Source: Pycnopodia helianthoides
Lineage: Eukaryota > Echinodermata > Asteroidea > Forcipulatida > Asteriidae
Direction of reading: 5' to 3'
Length of the DNA: 64,000 bases
Assembly: GCA_032158295.1 (NCBI GenBank)
Contig: CM063253.1
Location: forward strand, 2,759,001-2,823,000
The translations under genes were made by a program, and so were the position numbers. The stretch's first letter is position 1. Every line of letters starts with the position of its first letter. Below the pieces are notes generated by a model. That model did not search any database. It was not told the DNA's origin and worked only from the letters and a program-made list of their open reading frames with translations. Shown one piece after another: positions 45,820 to 58,022 of the stretch.

Positions 45820-46385
45820 GCCAGGCCAATTGAGATTTGATGAGGATTTTTTGTTTACCATTCGGGCTTGTTGTACAAAATGCCCGATTAGGAATTTCTC
45901 AGGGTTGTTATCATTCTGGCTTGTTGTAGCACAAGCCCAATTGAGAATTCATTGGGATTTTTACCACTCTGGCCTTTTCACCACACAAGCCCAATTGAGA
46001 ATTCATTAGGATTTTGACCACCCTTTCCTTTTCACCACACAAGCCCGATTGAGAACAAGTAAGTATATTTTATTATTCCGGCTTGTTGCAACACAAGCTC
46101 AGTGGAGAATTTATAAAGGCTTTCACCACTCTGGCGTTTTTTCCGAACAGAAGCCCGATTGAGAATTTATTCGTGGTTTTAATCATTCCGGCTTGTTGCA
46201 ACAGAAGCCTGATTGAGAATTTATGAGGACTTTTGCATGGACTCAATTCATATGCTACCTTGATTATGTACGGATTTTTACAATTTTTCCAAATGCGAGC
46301 CCGATTGAGAAATTTAAAGTGTTTTTACCATTCACAAGCCTGATTGAGAATTTATGAGGACTTTTGCGATGACCCAATCAATGAG
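45820..46385. repeat. About 60-bp tandem repeat, roughly nine diverged units
   Basis: Each unit has caagcccgattgagaattta, then a ggattttta-type stretch and ccattctggcttgttg. Divergence between units is high, so the array is old. Confidence 0.8.
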
Positions 46386-47439
46386 CTACCTTTCAACCAA
46401 TACTCAGTACAACAAACCATAGGTCGTGGTGATTCACAGCTGTTAAGGTTTCCTAAATGCTTAAATAATACTTAACTACGTAAACTTAAGTTGAACTTAA
46501 ACTTAAAACAAAATAATATATAAAATCCTCTGCAGGTTAATTAAAAAATGAGTTACTGTACTTAAGTTTACTTAAACATAAAAGCCGCAAATACATTAAC
46601 CCTTTAACGTCACGATTGTATCTCCACCATTCCAATTTGCTTATTTGCAAACCAAATTCAGTTGCTTTGTGGTGCCACAATAAATTGCTTAGAATTAAAC
46701 TTACTTTGTAATTTGTTTTTATTAAATTTTTTTTATCAAATACTGGTGATTGTTAAGTCTTGATTAATTTTGTAAACTCTACACATTTACACTCACTGCA
46801 CAGTTTAGTACTAAAAAAAAAAATCATGACACATATTTTCCAAATTGAACGAGATGACTTCACTGCAATGATCAACACGAGTACCAGTGAGAATAAGCCT
46901 ACGATTGCGCAAACAAAAATGACAGCGGAACATAATCCTGTAATAGAAGACCTCACATTTACCACACTGCAATGGCTCAACACGAGTTAACGGTGAAAAT
47001 AAGCCTTTCGTTGCCAAACAAAATGACGGCGTAACACAATTTCTGCCAATTCACCAAGATAAACAAAAACATCTTATTGTTTTGGCGTTTTAGGTTTTTT
47101 CGCAATACCCCAAAGCATAACATAAAAGATGTCCCTATACATGTACGAGCAAGCAAAATATTCCTTCAAATGATGTACGTTATTTTGTTCTCAACTTTAT
47201 AAAAAAATAAAAATAAAAAAAAAGTCAGATAAAGTGATATTTCACAGAAGTAACAATTCTTGATCACTTTGAATTAGATTCACGTTCATTGAACTTCACA
47301 CAAGTTTTTTTTTTTTTTGGTTACAAAATTTTGAGTGAAAGTTAGAATTGTGATTGTATATTTACCTGAAAAATCCTGACAGGTGGAGCTCTAACCATGA
47401 AAACCCAGACTTTAGAGGCTGTTACATTTAAAAGTGTGA

Positions 47440-47725
47440 ACAAAGTCCGGGGGGGGGGCCAAACCTCAGAACCCTTGCCCCCCCCCCAAATAAGATTTCT
47501 AAAATGCACAACTGAATGATTCTATATATTAAACAGTCCCCCCCCCCCCAAATTATGTTTTTGCCCCCCTTGCCCGACCCCTCAACAAACAAATAAAATA
47601 AAAATAAAAAAGTCAAATGTTTGGTTACGGCACTGTGTGTACAGACTCTCACAAACACGGTACAGCTATTTCTTTCTATCCACGACTTCAAGATCGCATT
47701 TTTTTTAAGGCATGGGGGGGGGGGG
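47440..47725. repeat. G- and C-run region
   Basis: Runs of 8-13 C or G at about 47449, 47479, 47538 and 47715, with ccccccttgcccgacccc between. The open frames are artefacts. Confidence 0.7.
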
Positions 47726-48253
47726 AGATCTGCCATACACAAAATCCTGAAAAAATCCCGGACAAATCACAGGCCCCGATAAAGATGGTCAAACATGACA
47801 AGTAATTAGGTGGGAAAGATTGTCATTTTTACAATATATCACTATAATATGTCAATTGGGTTTTACACTTGATGAGACCAAGCCAGACAGAGTGCTTGTA
47901 TGCATAATTAATCAAGTCTGATTCATTGATTAATAATCAATTACCCCTGGAATCCTATTCAGTTGAGTCAAGTGGGGAAATGTTCAAAGAGGGAAATACA
48001 TGTGTCCCCTTGGATTGCTTTACGGAGGTTACATACTTCTTCAGTAACGAGCCTATCAGACCAAGACGTGTTGATCCACTCACCCACTACCTTTTTTAAA
48101 CTGGTCCATAATCCAATGGTTTTTTTCTTGTAATGTTCTCATTTTGCATGAGATTTGAATCCGAGTCCATGCCAACGGTGTTTGTACTGCGGGGCATGCA
48201 CCTGCAGTTGTCCCACAATAAAGGAATGTGCCAGGCAAAACCAAGACTGGTCA

Positions 48254-48438
48254 GGGCCCAATTTTAGGGGGGGGGGAAGTAGCTAAGCACAACAAAATTT
48301 ATGCTTACCAGAATGAGGTTACCAGCCAAAATACAATGTCACATGTACAATTTGAGACTGGTATCCTGCCCATTTCTGCTCAGCAGACAGTTGTTAAGCA
48401 ATATTTGTGTGCTTAAGCAGCTCTATGAAACTGGGCCC
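48254..48438. mobile_element. MITE family C, copy 3
   Basis: gggcccaattttaggggg to gcagctctatgaaactgggc. The left arm is partly replaced by a G run. Confidence 0.75.
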
Positions 48439-48754
48439 CAGGTGTTTTTAAAATATTCATTGGTACAGCTGGGAAACCTAAAACGAGGAAATCAGCTGAT
48501 TGGCTTGAATACGTTTCATGCCTGGTTACTGCCAGTGATTCAAGCGTAGCTTTGTTGGAAAGCTTTGGCTGTGCTTATCGCAGAAAACCATGTGCTTCAC
48601 AGTGCGGCGTAAGCGCGGAATTCCGCGGTAAGCGGGAGCCGTGAAATTGCTTTCGGGGGAAATTTGGATTGGTTCTCAGGGGGATTAAACAAGCCTTTGG
48701 CTACCATAAGAAAGAACAGTAATATGTACGAGTTTCATGTCACGTTAAGGTGTG

Positions 48755-49345
48755 GCAGCCATCGCTGAGGTCAAACAATGAAAAACGCGCCATGTGCCGC
48801 CATCACTGAGGTCAAACAATGAAAAACGCGCCATGTGCCGCCATCACTGAGGTCAATCAATGAAAATGCACATGGGCAGCCATTGCTGAGGTCAATCAAT
48901 GAAAACACACATGGGCAGCCATTGCTGAGGTCAATCAATGAAAACACACATGGGCAGCCATTGCTGAGGTCAATCAATGAAAACACACATGGGCAGCCAT
49001 TGCTGAGGTCAATCAATGAAAACACACATGGGCAGCCATTGCTGAGGTCAATCAATGAAAACACACATGGGCAGCCATTGCTGAGGTCAAACAATGAAAA
49101 CACACATGGGCAGCCATTGCTGAGGTCAATCAATGAAAACACACATGGGCAGCCATTGCTGAGGTCAATCAATGAAAACACACATGGGCAGCCATTGCTG
49201 AGGTCAAACAATGAAAACACACATGGGCAGCCATTGCTGAGGTCAATCAATGAAAACACACATGGGCAGCCATTGCTGAGGTCAATCAATGAAAACACAC
49301 ATGGGCAGCCATTGCTGAGGTCAAACAATGAAAAACGCGCATGTG
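48755..49345. repeat. 39-bp minisatellite, 15 copies, open on both strands
   Basis: Unit aatgaaaacacacatgggca followed by gccattgctgaggtcaatc. Copies are nearly identical in the middle and vary at the edges. As 39 is a multiple of three and the unit lacks stops, the plus strand gives 195 codons (HGQPLLRSINENT repeated) and the minus strand 194 (LSNGCPCVFSLID repeated). Confidence 0.95.
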
Positions 49346-49570
49346 CTGCACACAACTCTCAGCCAAAGGTAGCGACTCCGGCTACAGCTAAGAATAGGAC
49401 TTTTTCGGCGTCCTGGTTGTAGCCACATGCCCAAAACCCTCCATTCGGACACGGGGGATAGGTCTTCATTTGACCTCAGCGAGGGCGCTATTTAACCTTG
49501 TGGCGCCATCCGCAAGGGGGTTCTATAAATAGAGAAATTCACCTCAAAATCTACAACTATGAATCGTTGT

Positions 49571-49655
49571 TCATCTTAAGACACTGAAGATGAATCTTTG
49601 TCATCTTAAGACACTGAAGATGAATCTTTGTCATCTTAAGACACTGAAGATTCAC
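49571..49655 (+). repeat. 30-bp tandem repeat, three copies
   Basis: tcatcttaagacactgaaga at 49571, 49601 and 49631, each followed by tgaatctttg or a variant. Confidence 0.9.
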
Positions 49656-50939
49656 TGAAAATGCCATCCAAAAAGGTTAGACCAGGTAGTTCCCCCGCAC
49701 ATTCAGTAAACTGAGACAACTCCAGCTGGGTGTGATCAAATCATGTTTCAAGTTGGTACTTCAGAAGAAGAAGAAGAAAAAAAAAAAAAAGCATACCTGA
49801 TATTTTGCTTGTTAAACAGGCAAGGCAGCTTGTGCGTGATACACACACAAAGATTATTCCTGGAATAGATATTTTTTTTAAATATTGCCGATAAACCCAC
49901 GAGTTGATTCGAAATAAAAATCCGAGGTCCCTCACCTCTGTCCCTCGGCCAATTATCTCAAATTAACTTATCTTAAAACTTTGCACTTGATACGTTCATT
50001 AGTATTAAACATAATTATAAACAAAACATGGAAAGTTAATGGCAGCTTTTTGTTGTTGTAAGAATGATCGATACTTTAACTTAGAACTACTTAATTATAT
50101 CATAACTTAAAAAATAGTTTTAAAATAAGCTAGGTCCCTAAGCTAGAGTTAAGAAATACGTGTACCTTAAGGTACTTTTTTAAGAACTAACTCCTCCAAT
50201 GTAACCATACGGAATGTAAAAATAAACTTAATATTTAAATCTTACTTTTAAGAAGTTTAAAGGCAAAGAGACAAAAATTATAAGCGAAAATTTTTAATTG
50301 GCTTAAGGAGCAAGCTAGAGGGATTTTTTGCCGACTGCTTCCACTGCAGCTCTGAATGTTAATACCCACGTCCACATCGACTCTCGAATAAAATAAGCTG
50401 TGTATTCGTTCCTACAAAAATCGGAATTGTTTTAAGTACTTCTAATCAAAGATTGATATACCTTTGATTGGGAGATGTATTGTATTACAGAAGTAATACT
50501 GCAATAATGTAATATATGATGTAGAAACTTCAATGCAGAGGAAAAATAAGACCTACTTATGCCGAGCTGTTCTAAATGTTAATATTTAAAACAAAACAAA
50601 AAACAATTCCCTTGTGGTTTATCACTCGATAACAAACTATTTTAATACAGGCCATTAGAAGAACTGACATTACTAGAATTGATGGAAAAGCAACAGAATC
50701 TCACAGTGGTCATCTTGTTCCAAGATAATCACCGATGATCATGCAAAGAGGGAAATACAGGGGTTGATTCCGACAATATAAGTTGTCTCAAGAGATTCCT
50801 GGCATCTGATTGCAATGCAAAGTAGACATTTTACAGAGTAAAGCACACTCCTCGACAGTGCAATTGATTCAGAACATTATTTCACTTGATTTACTCATTC
50901 TAAACTGACCACAGTACACTGACCTTGTCGATCCTCAAC
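49656..50939. other. AT-rich sequence, no feature seen
   Basis: Repeated cttaact/acttaa-type words but no clear unit and no exon. Confidence 0.4.
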
Positions 50940-51640
50940 TCCCCCCCCCCCGACCCCCACATGGTATAATAAACACCCCTACATGGAGTGGTTCATCCCA
51001 ATGTAGGGCTCGATAGACCCCCCCCCCCCTGCATGGAAGGTGCAAACCCCTTCACCTTCTCCCCTACAGTGAAAGGTTAACCCCCCCCTCACTGGACAAA
51101 AATCGACCTACATGGGAAAAATTGACCCCCCCCCCCCCCACCATGTGGATAAATATACCCCCTTCGTGAAAAGATTCACTCCTGATTGGGCATGATATAC
51201 CCCTACATGGAAAGATTCACCCCCCTCACTGGGCATGATGTAACCCTTACAGGGAAGGGCCCCCCATTAAGGATTTACCCCCAACGTGGGCCCCCCCAGT
51301 ACAGATGTACCCCCTACAGGGAAGAGCCCCTCATTATTAAGGAGTTACCCCCCTACAGGGAAGGGGCCCTCATTAAGGATTTACCCCCAACATGGCCCCC
51401 CCCCCAGTACAGATGTACCCCCTACAGGGATGGGCCCCCCATTAAGGGTTTACCCCCAACATGGGCCCCCCCCCCCCCAGTACAGATGTACCCCCTACAG
51501 GGATGTGCCCCTACAGGGATGGGCCCCCCATTAAGGGTTTACCCCCAACAGTGATGGGCCTCCCATTAAGGATGTACCCCCTACAGGGAAGGGCCTCCTT
51601 CACAATGCGGCATAATGTACCCCCTCCAGGGATCAATTCT
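50940..51640. repeat. C-run-rich tandem array
   Basis: From 51240 on, units of about 60-75 bases repeat accccctacagggaaggg, cattaaggatttaccccc, aacatgggcccc and cagtacagatgta. Before that (50940-51240) the same style is looser. The minus strand has many G runs. The open frames here come from the repeat. Confidence 0.85.
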
Positions 51641-51889
51641 CTCCACAATTCCTATAATCTCTTTTTGTTAACTTCCCATCCATACGCTTCCATCTATTGA
51701 ACACTTGGCTTTTTTCTTTTTTTTTTCTTAACATACATCGACTTGAAAGCTTTCACATTAACAAGTATTAAAAAGAAATCAATCAGAGTACCTCAGGGAA
51801 TACCCATAACTACTTTCAAATTTCAGCGAAAAATCTTTTTTTTAAAGCAACCTATCTACAAAATTAAAAAAATAAATCAAATAATAGCT

Positions 51890-52010
51890 GGATTGTCTGC
51901 TCGACAAGCCATCTTTCCAACGCTAGTTTTGATTGGCTCGTTTTTTAAGGAGGAAGTGGGTTGCCCAACACTACGTCCTATTTCCGTCCAATCTAGCGCA
52001 ATCAATATCG
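51890..52010. promoter_or_regulatory. Promoter-like cluster (CCAAT, ETS, YY1 motifs)
   Basis: Within about 100 bases: a YY1-like AAGATGGC on minus (about 51908-51915), ATTGG near 51931, an ETS-like aggaagtggg near 51951, a second ETS-like site tatttccg near 51980 and CCAAT near 51988. This combination resembles a TATA-less animal promoter. Direction is unknown. It could serve the unidentified minus-strand gene to its left. No first coding exon is certain here. Confidence 0.3.
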
Positions 52011-52249
52011 AGTAAACAAGTCCCGACGATGAGGAATTTTGCCAAACGCTCAACGTTTTAATCCCTTCCAGATGATTTCCAATCTTTCTTTTTTTTTTTT
52101 CTGGCTTGACTTTTAATCGATTGCCTGCGAGGTACTTCATTTGCCCCCGCGATTCCAAACGGAAATTCCGCAGCGAGGCAAAAGTCGCCCCCCAGGAAAA
52201 GCTTAGGATTTGAAACTGTTTACCAAAGTGATTTGAGGATTGTCGGGTC

Positions 52250-52266
52250 GGGGGGGGGGGGGGGGG
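52250..52266 (+). repeat. Poly-G run
   Basis: Seventeen G bases. Confidence 0.95.
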
Positions 52267-53240
52267 CTACAGTGGACGGGGGGGCTAGCCTTCCTAGTGA
52301 CAACGAAACCAGGCCAATACGGGAAGGCCAATCTGCTTTGCTAAATCAAGTCTTGTTGGTTTAATACAAATGAGCAATTTACAGAGGGATTGTCGTCGTC
52401 GTCGTGAACAAGAGCTGGACATTATTCTTCGACGAGATAATCACCTATGGAGATGAAAAATCTCACTAATGCATGATTCATCTTTCCATTTCTAAGAATC
52501 TTCCATGTACTAAATGACTGTTACAGGGGTGAGATTTGACGAAGGCGAAAATTCCCGAAACATAGAGTCCATGGCCTGGTTCCCACCCCCCCCTACACTT
52601 CTATACACAGAACCTCTCAGATGTTACAATTCAGGAGGTTTACAGACTCTGTGCATCACCAGAACTACAAAACTGCAGGTCGTGAAACAATGTGGTCTAT
52701 TTCTTTCTCCCTTTGGCGACTGCTTTACTTCTTTCCAGAAAATTTGAAGGCTCAGAGAGGTTTGGAGAAAAATCCTGAAATCAGGACAAATCCTAAGAAA
52801 TCACACGCCTGCTATTAAGATTATCGCAGCGCCAATTGCTCAACTTAGCTCCTCCCATAAACCACACCTTCGAAAAAAGGGAGACTTTTGATATTTCCTC
52901 TAAAATAAAATATTAAAAAAAGATCAAAGACTGTTTTTCTGAATCTTTAAACAGTCAAATTGACCGTCAAAAAAAGGCTTCAGTTTTCTGGTAATGTACC
53001 GAACGTATATCTGATTATGTGTAACTTAAGGAATAGAGTTATCAAACTTGCTTTTACAGTAAAGTAAAAAAAAGGTGGAAAATTGCTTTTATTTAACTAA
53101 TTCCTTGCAGAGTAAACGGACAAATATTAAAGTAGATATGCAAAATCGTTCTGATGAGTGCCATCAGAAATACGAGCCATTTGATGCGAAGATAACGCGA
53201 TTTCACTTTCCAAGCATAGAGTTTAGGAGGTCCATGACTA

Positions 53241-53897
53241 GGGCCCAATGACATGGCTCTGTGTTTAGCAGAAATCTGTGCTTACCTATCCCCATTTAAC
53301 ACATACAAAGGTTAAGCGCCAGATTTCTACGCTGGCTGTGCAAGCAACACCGAAAATGCTCAGAAACATGAAGTGTACTTGTGAAATTCTTTGCTTACCA
53401 GTGAAATACGCTTACATTAAAACGTGAATTTTTGCCACTGCTGAGCACTGATTATTCACATTCCAGTTTGAAGGTCTTATAGAGGATTGGTAGAGATGAC
53501 AAAATTGTCGCAGACAGTGTTCATGTTTTGTGTGATCAACCAATATACATGAAACAACAACCTACGAAAAATTTTGGCTTAATGCATTGTGCGAGTCAGG
53601 AGAGAATAGTGAAAAACCATACATAATTTTCAGCACGTAGGATAGCCCTTATTTTTGATTGTAACAACCAAAATCAGGTGTTGTTTGTGTTATTAGGTTT
53701 TCAGGTACAGTTTTCTTGAATAAGACTTCATTTCAGAGGGAAATAATTCACAGAAAAAATGGTTATAGTATGAACTTCATAATCAGTAAGCTTCCAGACT
53801 AAAATTTATTTAAACAAAATTCTCTTTACCAATCCTGTATAATATCTTTAAGCGCTGATTTTTCACTTCCGGTTTGCGGAGCCATAAAATTGGGCTC
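53241..53897. mobile_element. GGGCCCAAT-ended element split by MITE B
   Basis: gggcccaatgacatggctct at the left pairs with gagccataaaattgggctc at the right. It differs internally from the 200-base MITE family C, which has related ends. About 277 bases without the nested copy. Confidence 0.5.
53471..53850 (-). mobile_element. MITE family B, copy 5, nested in another element
   Basis: aaggtcttatagaggattgg to accaatcctgtataatatct, reverse orientation. It splits the element at 53241-53897 and is flanked by a 25-base imperfect direct repeat. Confidence 0.65.
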
Positions 53898-55969
53898 AGT
53901 TGTCATACTTCCTCATTAAACCCATCTTATATGACTCATAGTCCCTAATTTAAAAATTCCAAAATGACTTAATTTACTCACTTGAGAACTGGCATCCTTA
54001 ATGTATAACAACTCATTATGCTAGATACATGATGAATATTCATTAGACTAATGAGGCTTTCTAACAGTCTGGTTAATTGGGTTACCAGTTATATCCTGGT
54101 ACTCCGCAGCTAATTCCGATTGGTTACCTAATCACCCGTTCTATATTAAATTCTTGTCTAATAGAAAGAGACCGATTTCACAGAGTCCAGATAATACAGA
54201 GAGATGCATATATTAATATAATTAGCATACTTAATCATGCGGTTAGGATAGATGACACATGCACAAACATACACCATTGAATTCACATTATAAGTTCTCA
54301 CCATCCACACATGCTATTAATAGTACTATATTCAAGCATAACCACATGCAACCTGATAAAATGAAGGCTGGAAACATTCGCCATAAAAAAATATGTTTTT
54401 TTTTGTTGTTGTCATAATCACCGCAATAAGACGTATCTAATGGGCCAATCAGCACTGGGTCGGTGTTAAGCCTAATACTAAGATGTTAACCCAAGAGATG
54501 ATGCCACGTCGTTTGCCTTATGAGTTTACTCATGTGACCTTATCAATTGCCAATGACCAAGCCCGTAACCCGGGCCGAACGTTCCAACGCCGTCCGGCCC
54601 CATAACAACAGTCCATTAGTAAGATCAACACTACACAGACCTTTTACAAAACACAACCCCCAAACCCCCCCCCCCCCCACCTCCAAACATTCCTTCCTAT
54701 CTGAACATTTGGCCTGAGAGACACAGCCTAAAATGATGAGCTCCACACTGAAAAATATTTCACACATGGACTCGTAGAAGCGGATTATTCGCCTCCAACC
54801 CAGACTCTATCTGTGTAATCCAGCTTAAGGGTGATAAAAAAAAAGTAAAAAAAACACAAGAGAATACCCGATGCTATGTTGCACATTGACAGCGCGATAC
54901 TGCTACGGTCCTTTAGGCAAGCAGCAAAAGTTGACGACGGATGCAGCAGCAGCAGCAGCCGCAGCACAGAGCGAGATATTTATCTGTGACGGACGCTAGA
55001 AACCACGAGCGGCACGCGTCGTCGGAAGAAATGCTGGAGTGACTTCAGGGCCCCAGCGCAACAATAGAATCCCAAAAAATGATTGTAATCTAAACCCCGG
55101 GGGGGGGGGGGCGGCAGGCAACGCCAATCACAACAGGAGATAAATAATCCCGCTCCATTTTTTTTTTTTTCCCCCTCGACTATTTCCCAGCTTTTAAAAG
55201 CAACATCCAAAACTGCCTGCCCCCTCGGAACGTACTGAAGTGAACGCTGGAGGGAACTCAATCGAGTTCTTATCGTGTTAAAGCTTCCGAACTAGAGTGA
55301 GAACATTAAACACATCCTGATACATCGTCCTCCCCCCCCCCAACCCCCAAGGAGAGAAAACATTATCGTCATTGTGACTTATATGTAAAAACATTTTTTA
55401 AGGGAAAATACAACAGAAATCTTTACCAAGTCAAGGTAAGGAGTGCCATACAGGAAACCTTTGCTGCACACATTCACACTTGTCTTCACGACTTGATTTA
55501 TAATTATTATTATTTTAACACAAAAGTTATCCCGACTGCATGTGTAGACTCTTGTAACTTACAAACACTCTAGATGAGATGACCTTTGACACAAGCCGTG
55601 ACCTTTCCCCCCTCACAGGTGCTCAATCTCTGGTGTGCTTTATGTAGGTATTGTTCCCCCATTATCAGAAGTCCCCTGTCCACAATTGAAGACAGATGCT
55701 GCAGGACACTTCTCACTCAAAGACGGCTGCAATAATACCACAACCCAATAATAAATCAATCTCTTATTTGATCACGGCCGTGTAACACGCAAGTCCTTTT
55801 CACACGACAGCAATTTAGCAGGGATCCCGTGCTTTAACTTCAGCACGGCTGTGAAATGTTGACAAAATTGCACTTCATATGAAACGAAAACAACGCCTGG
55901 TCTGTCCACGGTCCCTAGTGGAACCCTCTCAAATATTGGTAAATGTTGCTGCTCTATCGGTTGTTCCCA
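53898..55969. other. Downstream of TNPO1, no gene seen
   Basis: Contains a short (CAG)n at 54945-54965, a G run at 55099-55111 and T runs. Some of it may be TNPO1 3' UTR, but the transcript end is not visible. Confidence 0.35.
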
Positions 55970-56149
55970 GGGCCCAGTTTCGTAGAGAATATTGCTTAAC
56001 AAATGTCTGCTAAGCAGAAATGAGCACGATACCAGTCACACATTGTACATGTGACATGGTAGTTTGGCTGGTCACCTTATTCTGGCTAGCATAATTTTTG
56101 TTGTGCTTAGCTACTTTTTGTGCTTAAGCAGCTCTATGAAATTGGGCCC
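55970..56149. mobile_element. MITE family C, copy 4
   Basis: gggcccagtttcgtagagaa to gctctatgaaattgggcccc, with a short deletion in the left arm. It lies downstream of the TNPO1 stop codon, possibly inside the 3' UTR. Confidence 0.8.
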
Positions 56150-56580
56150 CTGGTTACCAGTAAGTGTGTGCACTATCATATCGCACAACGGTTGCTAGTT
56201 TTTTTTTTTTACGTTAGCAGTGTGAAAACTCACTACACATCAGTCATGCATGATGCCAACATATATAAACAATCAGTTCTCATAAAAAATTTGTAGCGAG
56301 GGACATTGATTAATTTGTTGTCGTGTGTAAAGAGTGTTAAGATGACTACTAAAAATGTACAATAGTGATACAACGAACCTTTATGTATATAATTACCAGC
56401 ACCCTTCGGACACCCCCCTCCCCCTCCTCCTACCCTCCGACTAATTGCGTAACGACACCTTACTACCCCCACAGACAGATGTTACGCTACCGAACCCTGA
56501 CCAATGTTACAGTCGACTGGGTTCAGAGAAAACTAGTCTCCATTTCAACACGCTCTCTTGGGGTCACAAAGTGACGACAC

Positions 56581-56626
56581 CGTTGTGTCTGTTACACCAT
56601 GTAATTAGCGGTTAGCCTCCGTCTCC
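56581..56626 (-). repeat. Partial duplicate of the TNPO1 coding end
   Basis: About 45 bases here match 56740-56784, which hold the last codons, stop codon and first UTR bases of TNPO1. Both copies contain ttacaccatgtaatt followed by gcgg or ggcgg. The copies lie 159 bases apart, separated by a (CT)n run near 56680-56701. The copy has diverged and is not in a usable frame. Confidence 0.7.
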
Positions 56627-56750
56627 AGAGACGACCACACATCCGCTTAGAGACTCCCGGTTTGTTTACTCGACTAGTCTCTCTCTCTCTCTCTCTCTCT
56701 CAAGTCACTTTCATTACCTGCTCATCCTTCCGAGTGCATCGTTGTGTGTA

Positions 56751-56858
56751 TTACACCATGTAATTGGCGGCTAGTCTCTCCCTCAAAGGGGCGGGGAACT
56801 GATCGGAGAACCTCTTCCAGTTCTCAACTCCAACTTCGTTCTTAAATCCATGAAGGAT
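56751..56858 (-). CDS. TNPO1: Transportin-1, last coding exon with stop codon
   Basis: Thirty-six codons including TAA. The reading is [20 protein letters not shown] then [15 protein letters not shown]. It matches the conserved transportin tail ILHGFKNQVG..NW.RFSDQFP.PL.ERLAA. The family normally ends FYGV, whereas here it is NYMV. The acceptor is ...ctttctgcag in phase 0. The TAA codon is at 56751-56753, so the 3' UTR runs to lower coordinates. I see no AATAAA in the first few hundred bases. The end of this exon is partly duplicated at 56581-56626, inside the likely 3' UTR. Confidence 0.95.
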   Translation of the reverse strand: MLHGFKNEVGVENWKRFSDQFPAPLRERLAANYMV

Positions 56859-56885
56859 CTGCAGAAAGATAAATTAGTATAAGAC

Positions 56886-57010
56886 GTATTTATTTATTTA
56901 TTTATTTTTTATTTTATTTTTTTTATTTACTTATATGTACTTACTTATTTATTAATTAATTAATTTATTCATCTTTTTATTTTGTTTTTATTTTTATTTT
57001 ATTTTTCTTA
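56886..57010 (+). repeat. TTTA microsatellite (TNPO1 last intron)
   Basis: (TTTA)n grading into T-rich sequence. On the transcribed strand it is A-rich and lies just after the start of the last intron's 3' portion. Confidence 0.9.
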
Positions 57011-57117
57011 ATTCTGGTTGTGAAGCCAGGGATGCTCAGAAAAGAAAAATTCATCACCAAAGTATCCCATGGAGACAAGACAACGGAGGAAGTTTCATTT
57101 TTTTTAGATGTAGGAGG

Positions 57118-57290
57118 GAAAACCCCAAAGAATTATTCGGGAGGAGGAAAAAAACCAACGCAATCAGGTAGGGACCGAAAACCCCAATCCACATAGTGCC
57201 CCCTGTTAGGATTCGAAACCAGTGGGAGGGGGGGGGGTCCTAGAGGTTGAAGGCGAGGAAAGATCTACCACTACGCCAACCCGACCCGCC
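57118..57290 (-). mobile_element. tRNA-derived SINE (CAGGCTGGCT head family) in a TNPO1 intron
   Basis: The reverse complement shows the same order as 13846-14008: a tRNA-like head, ggtttcgaatcc, then gattggggttttcggtccc and tacctgattgcg. It lies in the last intron of TNPO1, in the same transcriptional direction as the gene. Confidence 0.6.
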
Positions 57291-57462
57291 CATACCAGTT
57301 TCAGGTCTAGTAACGATGACTGTAGCATACACGCTGCGTGTGGGTGGTCCCTCATCTAGGGTTTCTCCCTCTAACCACTATTTTTGGACTGAGCGTCTTT
57401 TGACATCTGTTAAAAAAGTGAAACCTTATAGTCTTCCAAGGCATCCACCCGGATATGAACAT

Positions 57463-57659
57463 GACCCAGTTTCATAGAGCTGCTTATTCACATAAAAAAT
57501 AGCTAAGCACAACAAAATTATGCTTACCAGAATAAGGTTACCGGCCAAAATACCATATCACATTATACAATTTGTGACTGGTGTCCTGCTGATTTTTCGC
57601 TCAGCACAAAATTGTTAAGCAATATTTTCTGCTTAAGCAACTCTATGAAATTGGACCCT
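57463..57659. mobile_element. MITE family C, copy 5 (TNPO1 last intron)
   Basis: gacccagtttcatagagctg to caactctatgaaattggacc. It ends 54 bases from the edge of exon 57713-57787. Confidence 0.8.
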
Positions 57660-57712
57660 ACCGCTGGAAAGTCAAAACGACGCTAATTGAAATACTTGAT
57701 AAGGACTCTTAC

Positions 57713-57787
57713 CGTGTAAAACATCTGCTTGAGATCAGCTTTGGGATTCTGCCAGGAAGCGACGGCGTCGCAGAAAAAGATGAAATC
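57713..57787 (-). CDS. TNPO1: Transportin-1, internal exon
   Basis: This 75-bp, 25-codon exon reads [20 protein letters not shown] then QMFYT. Animal transportins have [12 protein letters not shown] at this place, which makes the call firm. The acceptor is ...cctcctgcag and the donor gtaagag, both in phase 0. It encodes part of the last HEAT repeats, which with the final exon close the C-terminal arch of the superhelix. Confidence 0.95.
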
Positions 57788-58022
57788 CTGCAGGAGGGTT
57801 AAACACACAAGACTTTCTGTAATTCATTGTAAACAATCTTCTGTTTGGTTTCACTACAAAATCAGGAAATGATATTAGGCCTTTGGGAAGAGGGTAGGAA
57901 AATTGTACTGAGTACAAGGGCTGACCTACTAACATGTACGGTATAGGCTTTAGTAGACTTTACAGGCTTTTCAATAACAACTTCGCTGATTTTCCTGAGG
58001 GCCAAACAATCCGAAATCAGAC

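Noticed and set aside
48771..49422. Two long repetitive proteins from the 39-bp array
   Set aside because: Openness follows from the period being a multiple of three. Both strands are equally open and there is no start, signal or flanking exon support.
51186..51700. Proline-rich 122-codon frame
   Set aside because: Produced by the C-rich tandem array; several frames are open together.
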